Below are positions 38,273 through 46,537 of a stretch of DNA of 64,000 nt, piece after piece (position 1 is the first letter of the stretch; each line of letters opens with the position of its first letter). The stretch lies in assembly GCA_041399155.1 (NCBI GenBank), contig JAWKTI010000001.1, positions 992,001-1,056,000 on the forward strand. Reading direction: 5' to 3'. This DNA is from Zavarzinella sp. Its GTDB lineage: Bacteria; Planctomycetota; Planctomycetia; Gemmatales; Gemmataceae. The notes beneath the pieces were generated by a model. It was given only the letters and a program-made list of their open reading frames with translations, made no database searches and was not told the origin of the DNA. The position numbers were made by a program, and so were the translations under genes.

Positions 38273-38293
38273 GGCGGGAGATGATCTCCAGCC
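38273..38293 (-). terminator. Candidate terminator of the ispE-spoVG operon
   Basis: On the minus strand GGC-T-GGAGA pairs with TCTCC-C-GCC around a TCA loop, with one internal mismatch, and is followed by a T-containing tail (TCTCAATTTTCTTG). It lies about 22 bases after the spoVG stop. The tail is weaker than in a classic terminator. Confidence 0.45.
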
Positions 38294-38315
38294 CCCAGAT
38301 AACAGAAGCTTTCTA

Positions 38316-38885
38316 CTACATTTCTTCGGTGGGCTGTGGCATCGGTACTGTATGCACATTTCTGCTGGAGTTGAGGTGGTATCCTCGACCGTGGCTTGAA
38401 TGCCCCGCATGATTTTTGATCAAACCTGTTTCTGTTTCGGTTCGGAACGGGGTCTCGTAATCGTAGTCCCCACCATCGAAATCATCATAAGTGCAGACGT
38501 AACCAGGCAGTTTGGCTCGTTCGCGCTCTTCTTCAAAACTTTTTACAATGGCGTTCTGCATTGCTTCCCGACAACTGGAGTTGATGGGGTGGGCAATATC
38601 TGCATGCAGTTTTGCCCGGCCATCGAAGTCCCTTGGGGCTCGGTTTTCATTCAGTTGATTACCGCAATTATTGCAGAAACGTGCCCGCATATGATTCTTC
38701 GAGCGACAGCGAGTACAACGATCGGTCAACTTTCGGCTGGGCATGGCAACAAACAATCCACGCGTTCCTTCAATGATCTTCAAATCCCGAATCACAAACG
38801 AATTATCCAATGTGATGGAACAGAAAGCCATCAGTCGTTCGTGATTCTCCTCAACCAATTTGATGCGAATTTCAGTGATGACCAC
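38316..38885 (-). CDS. spoVG: SpoVG-family protein with inserted zinc ribbon
   Basis: The product is 189 residues. The SpoVG fold is recognised from ITEIRIKLV, FVIRDLKIIEG, GLFVAMPSRK and DIAHPINSS. Between the last two, at about residues 57-74, lies CTRC...CNNC, a four-cysteine C-x2-C-x10-C-x2-C zinc ribbon not present in Firmicutes SpoVG. A long acidic and then His/Ser-rich tail follows to the end. SpoVG proteins bind nucleic acids and regulate gene expression. GTG 38885 was chosen because AGGAG lies seven bases upstream and the protein then begins directly at the conserved strand; the open frame extends 30 codons further. It follows ispE by 34 bases. Confidence 0.9.
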   Translation of the reverse strand: MVITEIRIKLVEENHERLMAFCSITLDNSFVIRDLKIIEGTRGLFVAMPSRKLTDRCTRCRSKNHMRARFCNNCGNQLNENRAPRDFDGRAKLHADIAHPINSSCREAMQNAIVKSFEEERERAKLPGYVCTYDDFDGGDYDYETPFRTETETGLIKNHAGHSSHGRGYHLNSSRNVHTVPMPQPTEEM

Positions 38886-38919
38886 AGCAGGTCTCCTTTC
38901 CCTGTGGCGGAGTTTTAAG

Positions 38920-39843
38920 TCAATGAAGACTCCGTACGTGGAATACGCGGGTGTTTCGATCTCCCGTGGTGGCAATCCCGCGTGTCAGATCATCTTTGAT
39001 CCGACTTGCCTCCAGAGAGCTGCGACAAAGCGCAAACAGTGAAGATCCAGAACCACTCATCAAAACGCCAGCGGATTGATGGTGGCTCATCCGCTGGTAC
39101 CATGCAGCAACAGCGGGGCTAAGTTCAAATGAAGGTTCCTGCAGACGATTGTGCAGCAACCAACCAATACTATGCAAGTCACCAGAGGCAAATGCCTCTT
39201 TCATTGATGCAGGCGATAACGGATTCCGTGGGATTGTCAAGTGCTGAAAAACAGCAGCTGTTGAGAGCCCTTCGTTAGGCTTCAGTATTACAAAATCATA
39301 CCCGGAGTCGCACCACGTGGGGGTGATGATTTCGCCACGTCCGGTGCACCATGCTGGGGTATTCTGGAGAAAAAACGGCACATCACTTCCAAGCTGGCAG
39401 GCAAAATGGTACAGTTCGGATTTACCTAAATTGCATTCCCACAAGATGTTCAGTGCAATCAGCGTGCAGGCAGCATTCCCTGAACCCCCACCGAGGCCTG
39501 CCGCCCACGGTATTTTTTTGTTGTGGTTGATTTTTACCCCAGGCACCCGCATTGCGTGGGGCAGGAGCAATCTTGCGGCCTTATTAATGAGATTTTTCTC
39601 ATCTGTTGGCAATTCGGGTATGTTGCAAGCCAAGATGATTTGACAATCTGTTATGTGTTCGAATGTCAGGGTGTCATACAGGTCGATTGGCACCATCAGC
39701 GTTTCGACTTCATGGTAGCCATCAGCTCGTTTTCCAAGGATTTCAAAAAAAAGGTTTAATTTTGCGGGCGACCAGATCGTAATCGTTCCTGTACCAGATC
39801 GAATCAGGTGGCGATCGGCAAAAGGTGCGGCTGTCCGTACCAC
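38920..39843 (-). CDS. ispE: 4-diphosphocytidyl-2-C-methyl-D-erythritol kinase
   Basis: This kinase phosphorylates 4-diphosphocytidyl-2-C-methyl-D-erythritol in the MEP isoprenoid pathway. It belongs to the GHMP kinases: SPAKLNLFFEILGKRADGYHEVE opens the protein, the ATP-binding motif is PWAAGLGGGSGNAA, and a later MSGSGSSLFAL is the third GHMP motif. The GTG at 39843 is preceded by AAAGGA and gives 307 residues; an ATG at 39885 would add 14. It is the first gene of a two-gene operon with spoVG. In Bacillus ispE also lies close to spoVG, with two genes between. Confidence 0.93.
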   Translation of the reverse strand: MVRTAAPFADRHLIRSGTGTITIWSPAKLNLFFEILGKRADGYHEVETLMVPIDLYDTLTFEHITDCQIILACNIPELPTDEKNLINKAARLLLPHAMRVPGVKINHNKKIPWAAGLGGGSGNAACTLIALNILWECNLGKSELYHFACQLGSDVPFFLQNTPAWCTGRGEIITPTWCDSGYDFVILKPNEGLSTAAVFQHLTIPRNPLSPASMKEAFASGDLHSIGWLLHNRLQEPSFELSPAVAAWYQRMSHHQSAGVLMSGSGSSLFALCRSSLEASRIKDDLTRGIATTGDRNTRVFHVRSLH

Positions 39844-39864
39844 AGAGAATCCTTTCTGGTTGGA

Positions 39865-40086
39865 ATGATTGTGCGAGTATTCCAATTAAATGTTGATGAA
39901 ATTTTACAGTGTGACAAACAGTTCCGTCAATACAGGAATTGGTACTTGCAAAAAATAGCAAAATCAGAACACTTGGCGAAAAAGGGAGGTTTGGGCAGAA
40001 TAGGAAGTATGTTTGACTGGATGAGCATCCAGGAAATGAAGTTATTAGAAAGTTTTCGTGCATCTGTTCCGATAGATGCTTCATAA
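39865..40086 (+). CDS. Possible small protein, unknown function
   Basis: A 73-residue open frame with ordinary codon use, beginning MIVRVFQLNVDE and ending with VPIDAS. It lies between the ispE start and the epimerase gene, ending about 25 bases before the latter, and could be translated from the same transcript. No ribosome binding site of good quality and no recognisable domain are visible. It overlaps the N-terminus of ispE only if the earlier ispE start is used. It may equally be a chance frame. Confidence 0.25.
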   Translation: MIVRVFQLNVDEILQCDKQFRQYRNWYLQKIAKSEHLAKKGGLGRIGSMFDWMSIQEMKLLESFRASVPIDAS

Positions 40087-40110
40087 GTGTGATCTGTTGC
40101 AGGGATGGCG

Positions 40111-41115
40111 ATGAAAAGCTCCAAGGTTGTAGTGTGTGGTGCAGGTGGCTTTATTGGCGGCCATTTTGTTGATTATCTTTCCCAGCAGGGCTACACAAAT
40201 ATCCGTGCTGTCGATCAGAAACCACTGAATCGCTGGTACCAGCGATTTCCCTATGCAGAAAATCTGCAACTGGATCTGTCTGAAAAACAAGCCTGCATGA
40301 CCGCACTCGATGGTGCTAGCCACGTGTATAATCTGGCTGCCGATATGGGTGGTATGGGTTTTATTGAAAATAATAAAGCATTGTGCATGTTATCCGTGCT
40401 GATCAACACCCACCTCCTGATGGCTGCCAAAGCACACAAGATCGATCGATTCTTTTTCAGTTCTTCTGCATGTGTATATAACGGCGACAAACAAAAAACA
40501 CCGGATGTTGTGCCATTGAAGGAAGAGGATGCTTACCCTGCACTGCCTGAAGATGGCTATGGGTGGGAAAAATTATTCAGCGAACGGATGTGTCGACATT
40601 ATCGCGAAGATTTTGGCATCATTACCCGCGTTGCTCGTTATCACAACGTATATGGGCCACATGGTACTTTTGATGGTGGTCGGGAAAAAGCGCCTGCGGC
40701 GATCTGCCGAAAAGTGATTGAAGCAAAATTGTCTGGCAAACATGAAATTGAAATCTGGGGTGATGGCAACCAGACTCGCAGTTTTATGTACATCGATGAC
40801 TGCGTGTATGGCACGTACACCTTAATGCACAGTGAAATTACAGAACCATTGAACGTGGGAAGTAATGAACTAGTCACCATCAATGGCCTGGTGGATCTTG
40901 TCGAAGAAATTGCAGGCATCAAGTTAGAGCGGCGTTATAACCTGTCAGCTCCAAAGGGTGTCAACGGTCGAAACTCAGACAATACGCTAATTCAAGAAAA
41001 ACTTGGCTGGCAGCCCAATATTAAACTCAAAGACGGTCTGGCAAAAACCTATCAGTGGATTCTTGGCGAAATCACGGAAGGCAAATCAAAAGATTCCGTG
41101 GTGAATCTTTCCTGA
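40111..41115 (+). CDS. GDP-mannose 3,5-epimerase-like enzyme
   Basis: The product is 334 residues of the extended SDR family. The nucleotide motif CGAGGFIGGH is at 10-19, the region AADMGGMGFIENN matches plant GDP-mannose 3,5-epimerases, and the catalytic pair is in YGWEK. Another conserved stretch is RYHNVYGPHGTFDGGREKAPAA. The family converts GDP-D-mannose to GDP-L-galactose or GDP-L-gulose. ATG 40111 is chosen because AGGG precedes it at six bases. It is the first gene of a plus-strand glycan cluster; the next gene (NUDIX hydrolase) starts 18 bases later. Confidence 0.88.
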   Translation: MKSSKVVVCGAGGFIGGHFVDYLSQQGYTNIRAVDQKPLNRWYQRFPYAENLQLDLSEKQACMTALDGASHVYNLAADMGGMGFIENNKALCMLSVLINTHLLMAAKAHKIDRFFFSSSACVYNGDKQKTPDVVPLKEEDAYPALPEDGYGWEKLFSERMCRHYREDFGIITRVARYHNVYGPHGTFDGGREKAPAAICRKVIEAKLSGKHEIEIWGDGNQTRSFMYIDDCVYGTYTLMHSEITEPLNVGSNELVTINGLVDLVEEIAGIKLERRYNLSAPKGVNGRNSDNTLIQEKLGWQPNIKLKDGLAKTYQWILGEITEGKSKDSVVNLS

Positions 41116-41133
41116 CAGGAGCAGTCGGAACTG

Positions 41134-41730
41134 ATGCAAGTCCCTCCCACCAGTCTTGAATCCTGGAAAATCGTTCAGGAAGAATCCGTATTTCACGCCC
41201 CACCGTGGCTCAAGGTGGTGCGGCAAACATTGCTTCTTCCCGGTGGGATTACAATTCCCGACTATTTCCAGATTGAACAGCGGGATTATTGCGAAATTGT
41301 GGCTGTCGATCATCAACAGCGTTTTCTGGGCTTCTGGCGTTACAAACACGGCCCTCGGTGCGTCAATCTGGGCCTGCCAGCTGGCTACATTGAAGTCGGC
41401 GAAGATCCGCTGGCTGCTGCGAAACGTGAATTACTGGAAGAAACCGGTTTGGAAGCCGCAAATTGGCAGCACATAGGGGCTTTCTTTGTTGATGGCAACC
41501 GCACCTCAACTCGTGCATGGCTATATCTGGCCACCCAGTTACAGCGAGCTGTAGTCCCTGCCGTTTCCGATGATCTGGAAGAAATGCACCCCACCTGGGT
41601 ATCAATTGACGAGATTCCGCAATTAATAAGTAGCGGACAGGCATGCACACTGGGTGTGGTGACCGCACTGAGTATTGCTTACGCACAGAAAATCGCGAAT
41701 AAGAGTGACGAGCCCGCAATCCACCAATAA
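41134..41730 (+). CDS. NUDIX hydrolase
   Basis: The product is 198 residues. The Nudix box is GYIEVGEDPLAAAKREL followed by LEETGL, matching G-x5-E-x7-RE-x2-EE. Sequence around it resembles ADP-ribose or ADP-sugar diphosphatases. The family hydrolyses nucleoside diphosphates linked to another moiety; here, because of the neighbours, a sugar nucleotide is a plausible substrate, but that is inference. It lies 18 bases after the epimerase gene. Confidence 0.88.
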   Translation: MQVPPTSLESWKIVQEESVFHAPPWLKVVRQTLLLPGGITIPDYFQIEQRDYCEIVAVDHQQRFLGFWRYKHGPRCVNLGLPAGYIEVGEDPLAAAKRELLEETGLEAANWQHIGAFFVDGNRTSTRAWLYLATQLQRAVVPAVSDDLEEMHPTWVSIDEIPQLISSGQACTLGVVTALSIAYAQKIANKSDEPAIHQ

Positions 41731-41756
41731 GCAAGAGTAACGTTGCTATACCATAA

Positions 41757-41766
41757 TATTGCAATT
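41757..41766. repeat. ATTGCAAT palindrome within TATTGCAATT
   Basis: The 8-bp palindrome ATTGCAAT lies in the 93-base spacer between the NUDIX gene and the nucleotide-sugar dehydrogenase gene, in AT-rich sequence. It shares its core with three other spacers. Confidence 0.35.
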
Positions 41767-41823
41767 AATGTAAATAATCGATTGAAAATATAAACAACTA
41801 ATTATATAATAGACCAAAGAATC

Positions 41824-43200
41824 ATGATCACCAATGTAGCGGTAATTGGATTAGGAAAATTAGGTGCCAGCATGGCTGCAGGCATGGCCAGTCGAGGTTT
41901 CAATGTCGTGGGCGTGGATATTTCCCAACACGCAGTTGATGCGGTAAATGCCGGCAAAGCACCCGTGCAGGAAACTGGTCTTGCAGAGATGATTTCAGCT
42001 AACCAAGAGCGAATTCGTGCGACGATGAGCCACGAAGAAGCAATTTGTGGTTCGGACATCAGCTTTGTCATCGTCCCCACGCCCAGCGATGAGCGGGGCT
42101 CTTTTTCAATTCAGTATGCAGCCTATGCGTTTCGCGAAATTGGCAAAGCACTTGCCAAGCACCCAGGTTACCATGTGGTAGTGCTGACCAGCACGGTATT
42201 ACCAGGTTCTACCCGCTACGCACTGCTGCCGATTCTTGAAAAATACTCCGGTAAGAAATGCGGGCCCGATTTCGGCCTTTGTTACAGCCCGGAATTCATC
42301 GCACTTGGGACGGTGATTCGCGACTTTCTCAACCCCGATTTTTACCTGATTGGCGAATTTGACCAGAAATCTGGTGATTATCTGGAAGAGCTGGATCGGA
42401 AAGTCTGTATGAAAGAACCGATCTGTCGCCGCATGACGATCGAAAATGCAGAAATTGCCAAAATTGCTCTGAACAGTTATGTAACGATGAAGATTTCCTT
42501 CGCAAACATGCTGGCTGATCTCTGTGAACGTGTTCCCGGAGGTGATGTCGATGCTGTGAGTGATGCAATCGGTACCGATACCCGCATCGGGCGAAAATAT
42601 CTGACTGGTGGGCTTGGCTTTGCTGGTCCATGTTTCCCACGGGATAATGTGGCTCTGTCTTATTTTGCCCGCCAGCTGGGTTCAGAATGTGGATTGTTGG
42701 AAAAAAACGATCACTACAACCGCAACTTATCACAACGATTTGTTGAAAAAATCCAGCCGTACATCAAAAAAGGTTCGACCGTTGCGATACTGGGGTTGGC
42801 ATATAAGCCTCTCTCCCACGTGATCGAGGAATCCCAGGGGATTTTTCTCGCACGGGCATTGTCCGATGCTGGAATGCGGGTGATCGGCTATGACCCACTG
42901 GCATATGAAGGTGCAAAATCGGCCCTGCAATACCGCACCCTGGTGACCGATGACATCCAGGCATGTTTACAGGACGCCGACATCATTCTGGTGACCACAC
43001 CAGACAAAATCTTTCTGGAAACCCCAGTTGAAACCTATTTCGGCAAATCGAAAGAGATTACAGTGATTGATTTCTGGCGATTCCTGAAAGACAAGTTTGC
43101 CCACCAGCCAGGGGTAACATACATACCGATCGGTAAGTGCATCGAGCCGGAAACTGCAGGCCAAAAAGTACAGACCCTCTGGCAATCCTTTGCAGAATAG
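41824..43200 (+). CDS. UDP-glucose/GDP-mannose dehydrogenase family protein
   Basis: The product is 458 residues. The N-terminal NAD-binding motif is AVIGLGKLG. The catalytic cysteine lies in FAGPCFPRDNVAL at about 275, after a conserved lysine in NSYVTMKISFANM. The C-terminal domain begins around VAILGLAYKPLS, typical of the family. These enzymes oxidise the C6 of a nucleotide hexose to a carboxylate in two steps; which hexose is not clear. It lies in the glycan cluster between the NUDIX and glycosyltransferase genes. Confidence 0.9.
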   Translation: MITNVAVIGLGKLGASMAAGMASRGFNVVGVDISQHAVDAVNAGKAPVQETGLAEMISANQERIRATMSHEEAICGSDISFVIVPTPSDERGSFSIQYAAYAFREIGKALAKHPGYHVVVLTSTVLPGSTRYALLPILEKYSGKKCGPDFGLCYSPEFIALGTVIRDFLNPDFYLIGEFDQKSGDYLEELDRKVCMKEPICRRMTIENAEIAKIALNSYVTMKISFANMLADLCERVPGGDVDAVSDAIGTDTRIGRKYLTGGLGFAGPCFPRDNVALSYFARQLGSECGLLEKNDHYNRNLSQRFVEKIQPYIKKGSTVAILGLAYKPLSHVIEESQGIFLARALSDAGMRVIGYDPLAYEGAKSALQYRTLVTDDIQACLQDADIILVTTPDKIFLETPVETYFGKSKEITVIDFWRFLKDKFAHQPGVTYIPIGKCIEPETAGQKVQTLWQSFAE

Positions 43201-43258
43201 CACCTTCTTCAGTTTGGACACTTAAACTGAGTTTCTCTACTACAAATGGGAAGTTGTG

Positions 43259-45859
43259 ATGATCTCGGTAGTGCTTTATGGTCGAAATGACAGCCACGGC
43301 TACAACCTTCACAAACGGGCCGCTATCAGCCTGAATTCCATCGCGGAGGTGCTAACACACCCGGGGGATGAAATTCTGTTTGTGGATTACAACACTCCCA
43401 GCGATATGCCAGTGTTTCCGGAAGCAATCGCCGATCTACTGACAGATCAATGCAAATCGTTATTGAAAATCTTTCGGGTGCGGCCAGAAATTCATCTGTC
43501 GAAATATGCCCAAAAAACCCATCTGGTTGCATTAGAGCCCATATCACGGAACATCGCCGTACGTCGATCCAATCCTTCGAACCGCTGGATATTATCGACG
43601 AATACAGATATGGTGTTTGTCCCTCGAGATCAATCGAAGAGTTTGTCCGATGTGTGTGCAACACTGGCACCCGGCTTTTATGAATTACCGCGTTTTGAAA
43701 TGCCGGAACCACTTTGGGAAAGTGTTGATCGCAAAGCCAGCAACGTTCGAATCTTTTACGATTATGGCAAGCAATACCACGTTTCTGAAGTGGTTCATAG
43801 TAACGATGTTGTGATGTTTGATGGACCTGGGGATTTTCAACTGGTCGAACGGAAGGAACTCTTTGAAATTGATGGTTTTGATGAACGGATGATTCTTGGC
43901 TGGCACGTTGATTCTAATCTGTGCAAACGCCTGCAATTGAAGAACCCTGGCTATCCTAAATCACTGCTGAATGAGGTATTTGCATACCATTGCTGTCACA
44001 CCAGGCAAGCCTCTTTGATGCATGGAAATATACGTTTACAGAATGATCTGGGGAAATTTGTTGATTACTTGCAGGAAACTTACTTACCAGATCAACGGGA
44101 TACCTGGGGACTGCCAAATGAACAGTTTGAGGAAATTATTTTAACACCCGGTTACGAAACTCGTTTTCATCGAATGCTGGGAGCAATACAGACAAAGAAT
44201 GATGCAGAATATTACGAATTTACGTTTCGCAAAGAAACCTACAACAACATGTCCTATGTCCCTGATCATATCCTGCCGTATGTAGCAGAGCAACTGACAA
44301 CAGTTGATACCCGACAGGATGTTGTATATGTTGGAAACAACAAGTTAATGGCCCAAAAACTGGAACTTGCTTATCCTATGCTCAACCCAGGCAGACAATG
44401 TCGTTCATATCGCACTTCCGACCTGAAGTTGTCAGAATGTCAACCGGAGAAACTGCTTGAAAAAACGCCAGGTATCCTGATCATCGATTTCGGATTTGAA
44501 AAATCAAGACAAGATCCAGACCTCTATCCCAATCAGTTGTCCCAGGCACAATTTCAGCAACTGGACGAGCTGAAAGAGTTTTTTGAGTCGTTTGTTGCAG
44601 CAGAACGAAAATTGGCAACGAAAATCTCACAGCCTCGTACCAAAGTCATTGTCATCAATGCAATCCATTGTTTCATTGAGCATTTTGTCTCAGAACATTT
44701 ATCATTCACCCACACACCACTCAGTTCGCGTACCAGGCATGGTTATGTGCTGCCGTCGCCACTTTCGGATTTTTTGCCCGCCAGACAAGCGAAAGATCGC
44801 GCAAGCAACGATTACCAGAAAGTTGTTTCATCAACGGTAACGGATCAGGAAATTACCGATTTGATCAGCAAATACCTGCTCGATCATGCCCGAAGCCAAT
44901 TGTTGGCAGCAAATAGTGCGGTAGACAATGCTGCAATTGCGAAGCACGAAGCTGCTCGAGCACGTCTCGAGCAGCTTCGCTACTCTCAACAAGTTGCTCT
45001 TCCGTATGAATCTTCTCTTCCTGAGAAATCGATCCCATTCAGCAAACTCTGTTCGATCCATGACTGGGATAACCCACTATGGTCGAAGCCAGTCCGAGCG
45101 AACAATCCAAATGAAGTAAAAATGTACTTTTACGATCGCCACCGTCTGGCATGGGAGCGCATCCAAATTTCGTACGTCATCAACCAGATTACGAAAGAGT
45201 TCAGAGAGCCACGATTACTCTGTACTTCAACCAGCGAAGAGAGCTTTTGTTATCACCTGGGGAACAAGATTCACAGTGTTCATAACTGCTACATGCTGGA
45301 ACAGGGTCATCATCGAGAATCGATGTTTCCTAAAGAGTTAACCCGATTGGAACTCTTTACGGATGACCTTTCGAAGATTCAATACCAGCCTGGTGGGTAT
45401 GATATTTTTCTCCAACTTGGAAATATCTCTTTTACACACGGTCCGAAGACATTAACCGAATCCTTGCAGATTGCACAGCAGCAACTCTCCATCGGTGGTT
45501 ATCTTATGATCGCTGCGGAAGTCGTATTGCAAAGTGAACAGCCAATGTCCTGGTTCAGTTACAAAACCCTCAACCACTCACAATTCGCTGTAAAGCTAGA
45601 ACAGCTCAGTGGATTTACTTTACAACAGCCCCACTTTACCATTGATCGTGAAACTGTTGATCGCGTGCAGTTCTGGAATGGTGAACCAAAACCACACACG
45701 ACGATCGTGGAAAAGGATCATGTGCGTACTTCCGCAGTTCTGGTGCTGAAAAAAACACGAGAGTGTGTTGTACAGGACACTACGCCGTTAATATTTCCTC
45801 CGCACCCACTGAAAAAGAAGTTTATCAAGCCAATACTGAAGAAATTACTTGGTCGGTAA
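43259..45859 (+). CDS. Large glycosyltransferase with C-terminal methyltransferase-like region
   Basis: The product is 866 residues without a signal or membrane segment. The N-terminal part looks like a GT-A glycosyltransferase: early ISVVLYGRNDSHGY, then WILSTNTDMVF with the DxD-like TD, and a late GFDERMILGWHVDSNLC. From about 620 the sequence changes to a Rossmann-like region (GYDIFLQLGNISF, LSIGGYLMIAAEVV) that resembles a SAM-binding domain, but the glycine-rich motif is unclear. A perfect 14-bp inverted repeat lies in its coding sequence at 44947-44979. The start is ATG 43259, after GGGAAG. It is the last gene of the glycan cluster. Confidence 0.75.
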   Translation: MISVVLYGRNDSHGYNLHKRAAISLNSIAEVLTHPGDEILFVDYNTPSDMPVFPEAIADLLTDQCKSLLKIFRVRPEIHLSKYAQKTHLVALEPISRNIAVRRSNPSNRWILSTNTDMVFVPRDQSKSLSDVCATLAPGFYELPRFEMPEPLWESVDRKASNVRIFYDYGKQYHVSEVVHSNDVVMFDGPGDFQLVERKELFEIDGFDERMILGWHVDSNLCKRLQLKNPGYPKSLLNEVFAYHCCHTRQASLMHGNIRLQNDLGKFVDYLQETYLPDQRDTWGLPNEQFEEIILTPGYETRFHRMLGAIQTKNDAEYYEFTFRKETYNNMSYVPDHILPYVAEQLTTVDTRQDVVYVGNNKLMAQKLELAYPMLNPGRQCRSYRTSDLKLSECQPEKLLEKTPGILIIDFGFEKSRQDPDLYPNQLSQAQFQQLDELKEFFESFVAAERKLATKISQPRTKVIVINAIHCFIEHFVSEHLSFTHTPLSSRTRHGYVLPSPLSDFLPARQAKDRASNDYQKVVSSTVTDQEITDLISKYLLDHARSQLLAANSAVDNAAIAKHEAARARLEQLRYSQQVALPYESSLPEKSIPFSKLCSIHDWDNPLWSKPVRANNPNEVKMYFYDRHRLAWERIQISYVINQITKEFREPRLLCTSTSEESFCYHLGNKIHSVHNCYMLEQGHHRESMFPKELTRLELFTDDLSKIQYQPGGYDIFLQLGNISFTHGPKTLTESLQIAQQQLSIGGYLMIAAEVVLQSEQPMSWFSYKTLNHSQFAVKLEQLSGFTLQQPHFTIDRETVDRVQFWNGEPKPHTTIVEKDHVRTSAVLVLKKTRECVVQDTTPLIFPPHPLKKKFIKPILKKLLGR
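44947..44979. repeat. Perfect 14-bp inverted repeat inside the glycosyltransferase gene
   Basis: CGAAGCTGCTCGAG (44947-44960) and CTCGAGCAGCTTCG (44966-44979) are exact reverse complements with a five-base loop CACGT. The region encodes a helix of the type EAARARLEQL. It would make a very stable stem in the mRNA. Confidence 0.6.
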
Positions 45860-45955
45860 CCATTCCAATCCCCTGTTTTTCCACAAATTTCAACAATTAA
45901 CTTTACTCAATCCTGCGGATCTGGTTAATTACATTTTCAATATTTGGACGCACAA

Positions 45956-46537
45956 ATGAAAAACGTAATTTTAGCGATGGTTGTTCTTTCTCCGTTGGTG
46001 GCCAGTGCTCAGGATATGCCGCTACATACCATCATTCACCCGTCTGCCAAGTGGGAAACCTGGGGAGCTACTTTTCCGGCAGATGATCAAAAGGCCAGTT
46101 TCCAGGTTTCATCGGTGGGCAAATTAATGCTCAATGAAAAAGAAGTCAGCCCAACTGTTGAAAATGTGGCAGCGATCAGCACGTGGCACCGTGGGGGAAC
46201 TCTTGCAGTGGCATTTAAGAACAGCAAATACGTTTGGGCTTATCGTATCACCAAAACAGGAGTGGATGCTGGGGATACTTATGTCACACTGCGCGTGCGG
46301 CCTATGGAAATCGATGCGATGGTTACCGCAATGTGCATCGATGCAACTGATCGCCTCTATGTTGCCTGCAAAAGCGGCATCCAGATTTTCGACCCCACTG
46401 GCAGGCTCTGTGGGGTGGTAACTCTGCCAGATAATTTGCCAGTTTCTGGGATCAGGATTACCCAATCAAAAGATGGAGTTTATCTTTATGCCCAGGGTAC
46501 CAGCACAGTATTTCGCCTGCCATTGCTTGGCAAGTAA
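45956..46537 (+). CDS. Exported beta-propeller-like protein, short
   Basis: The product is 193 residues with a signal peptide (NVILAMVVLSPLVASAQ). The body is beta-rich with repeats like DRLYVACKSGIQIFDPTGRL and DGVYLYAQGTSTVFRL, as in SMP-30/NHL-type propellers, but only two or three blades fit this length. The open frame starts with a TTG at 45944; the ATG at 45956 begins the signal peptide. It is abutted by the convergent PQQ-like propeller gene at 46538, with stop codons next to each other. The function is unknown. Confidence 0.72.
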   Translation: MKNVILAMVVLSPLVASAQDMPLHTIIHPSAKWETWGATFPADDQKASFQVSSVGKLMLNEKEVSPTVENVAAISTWHRGGTLAVAFKNSKYVWAYRITKTGVDAGDTYVTLRVRPMEIDAMVTAMCIDATDRLYVACKSGIQIFDPTGRLCGVVTLPDNLPVSGIRITQSKDGVYLYAQGTSTVFRLPLLGK

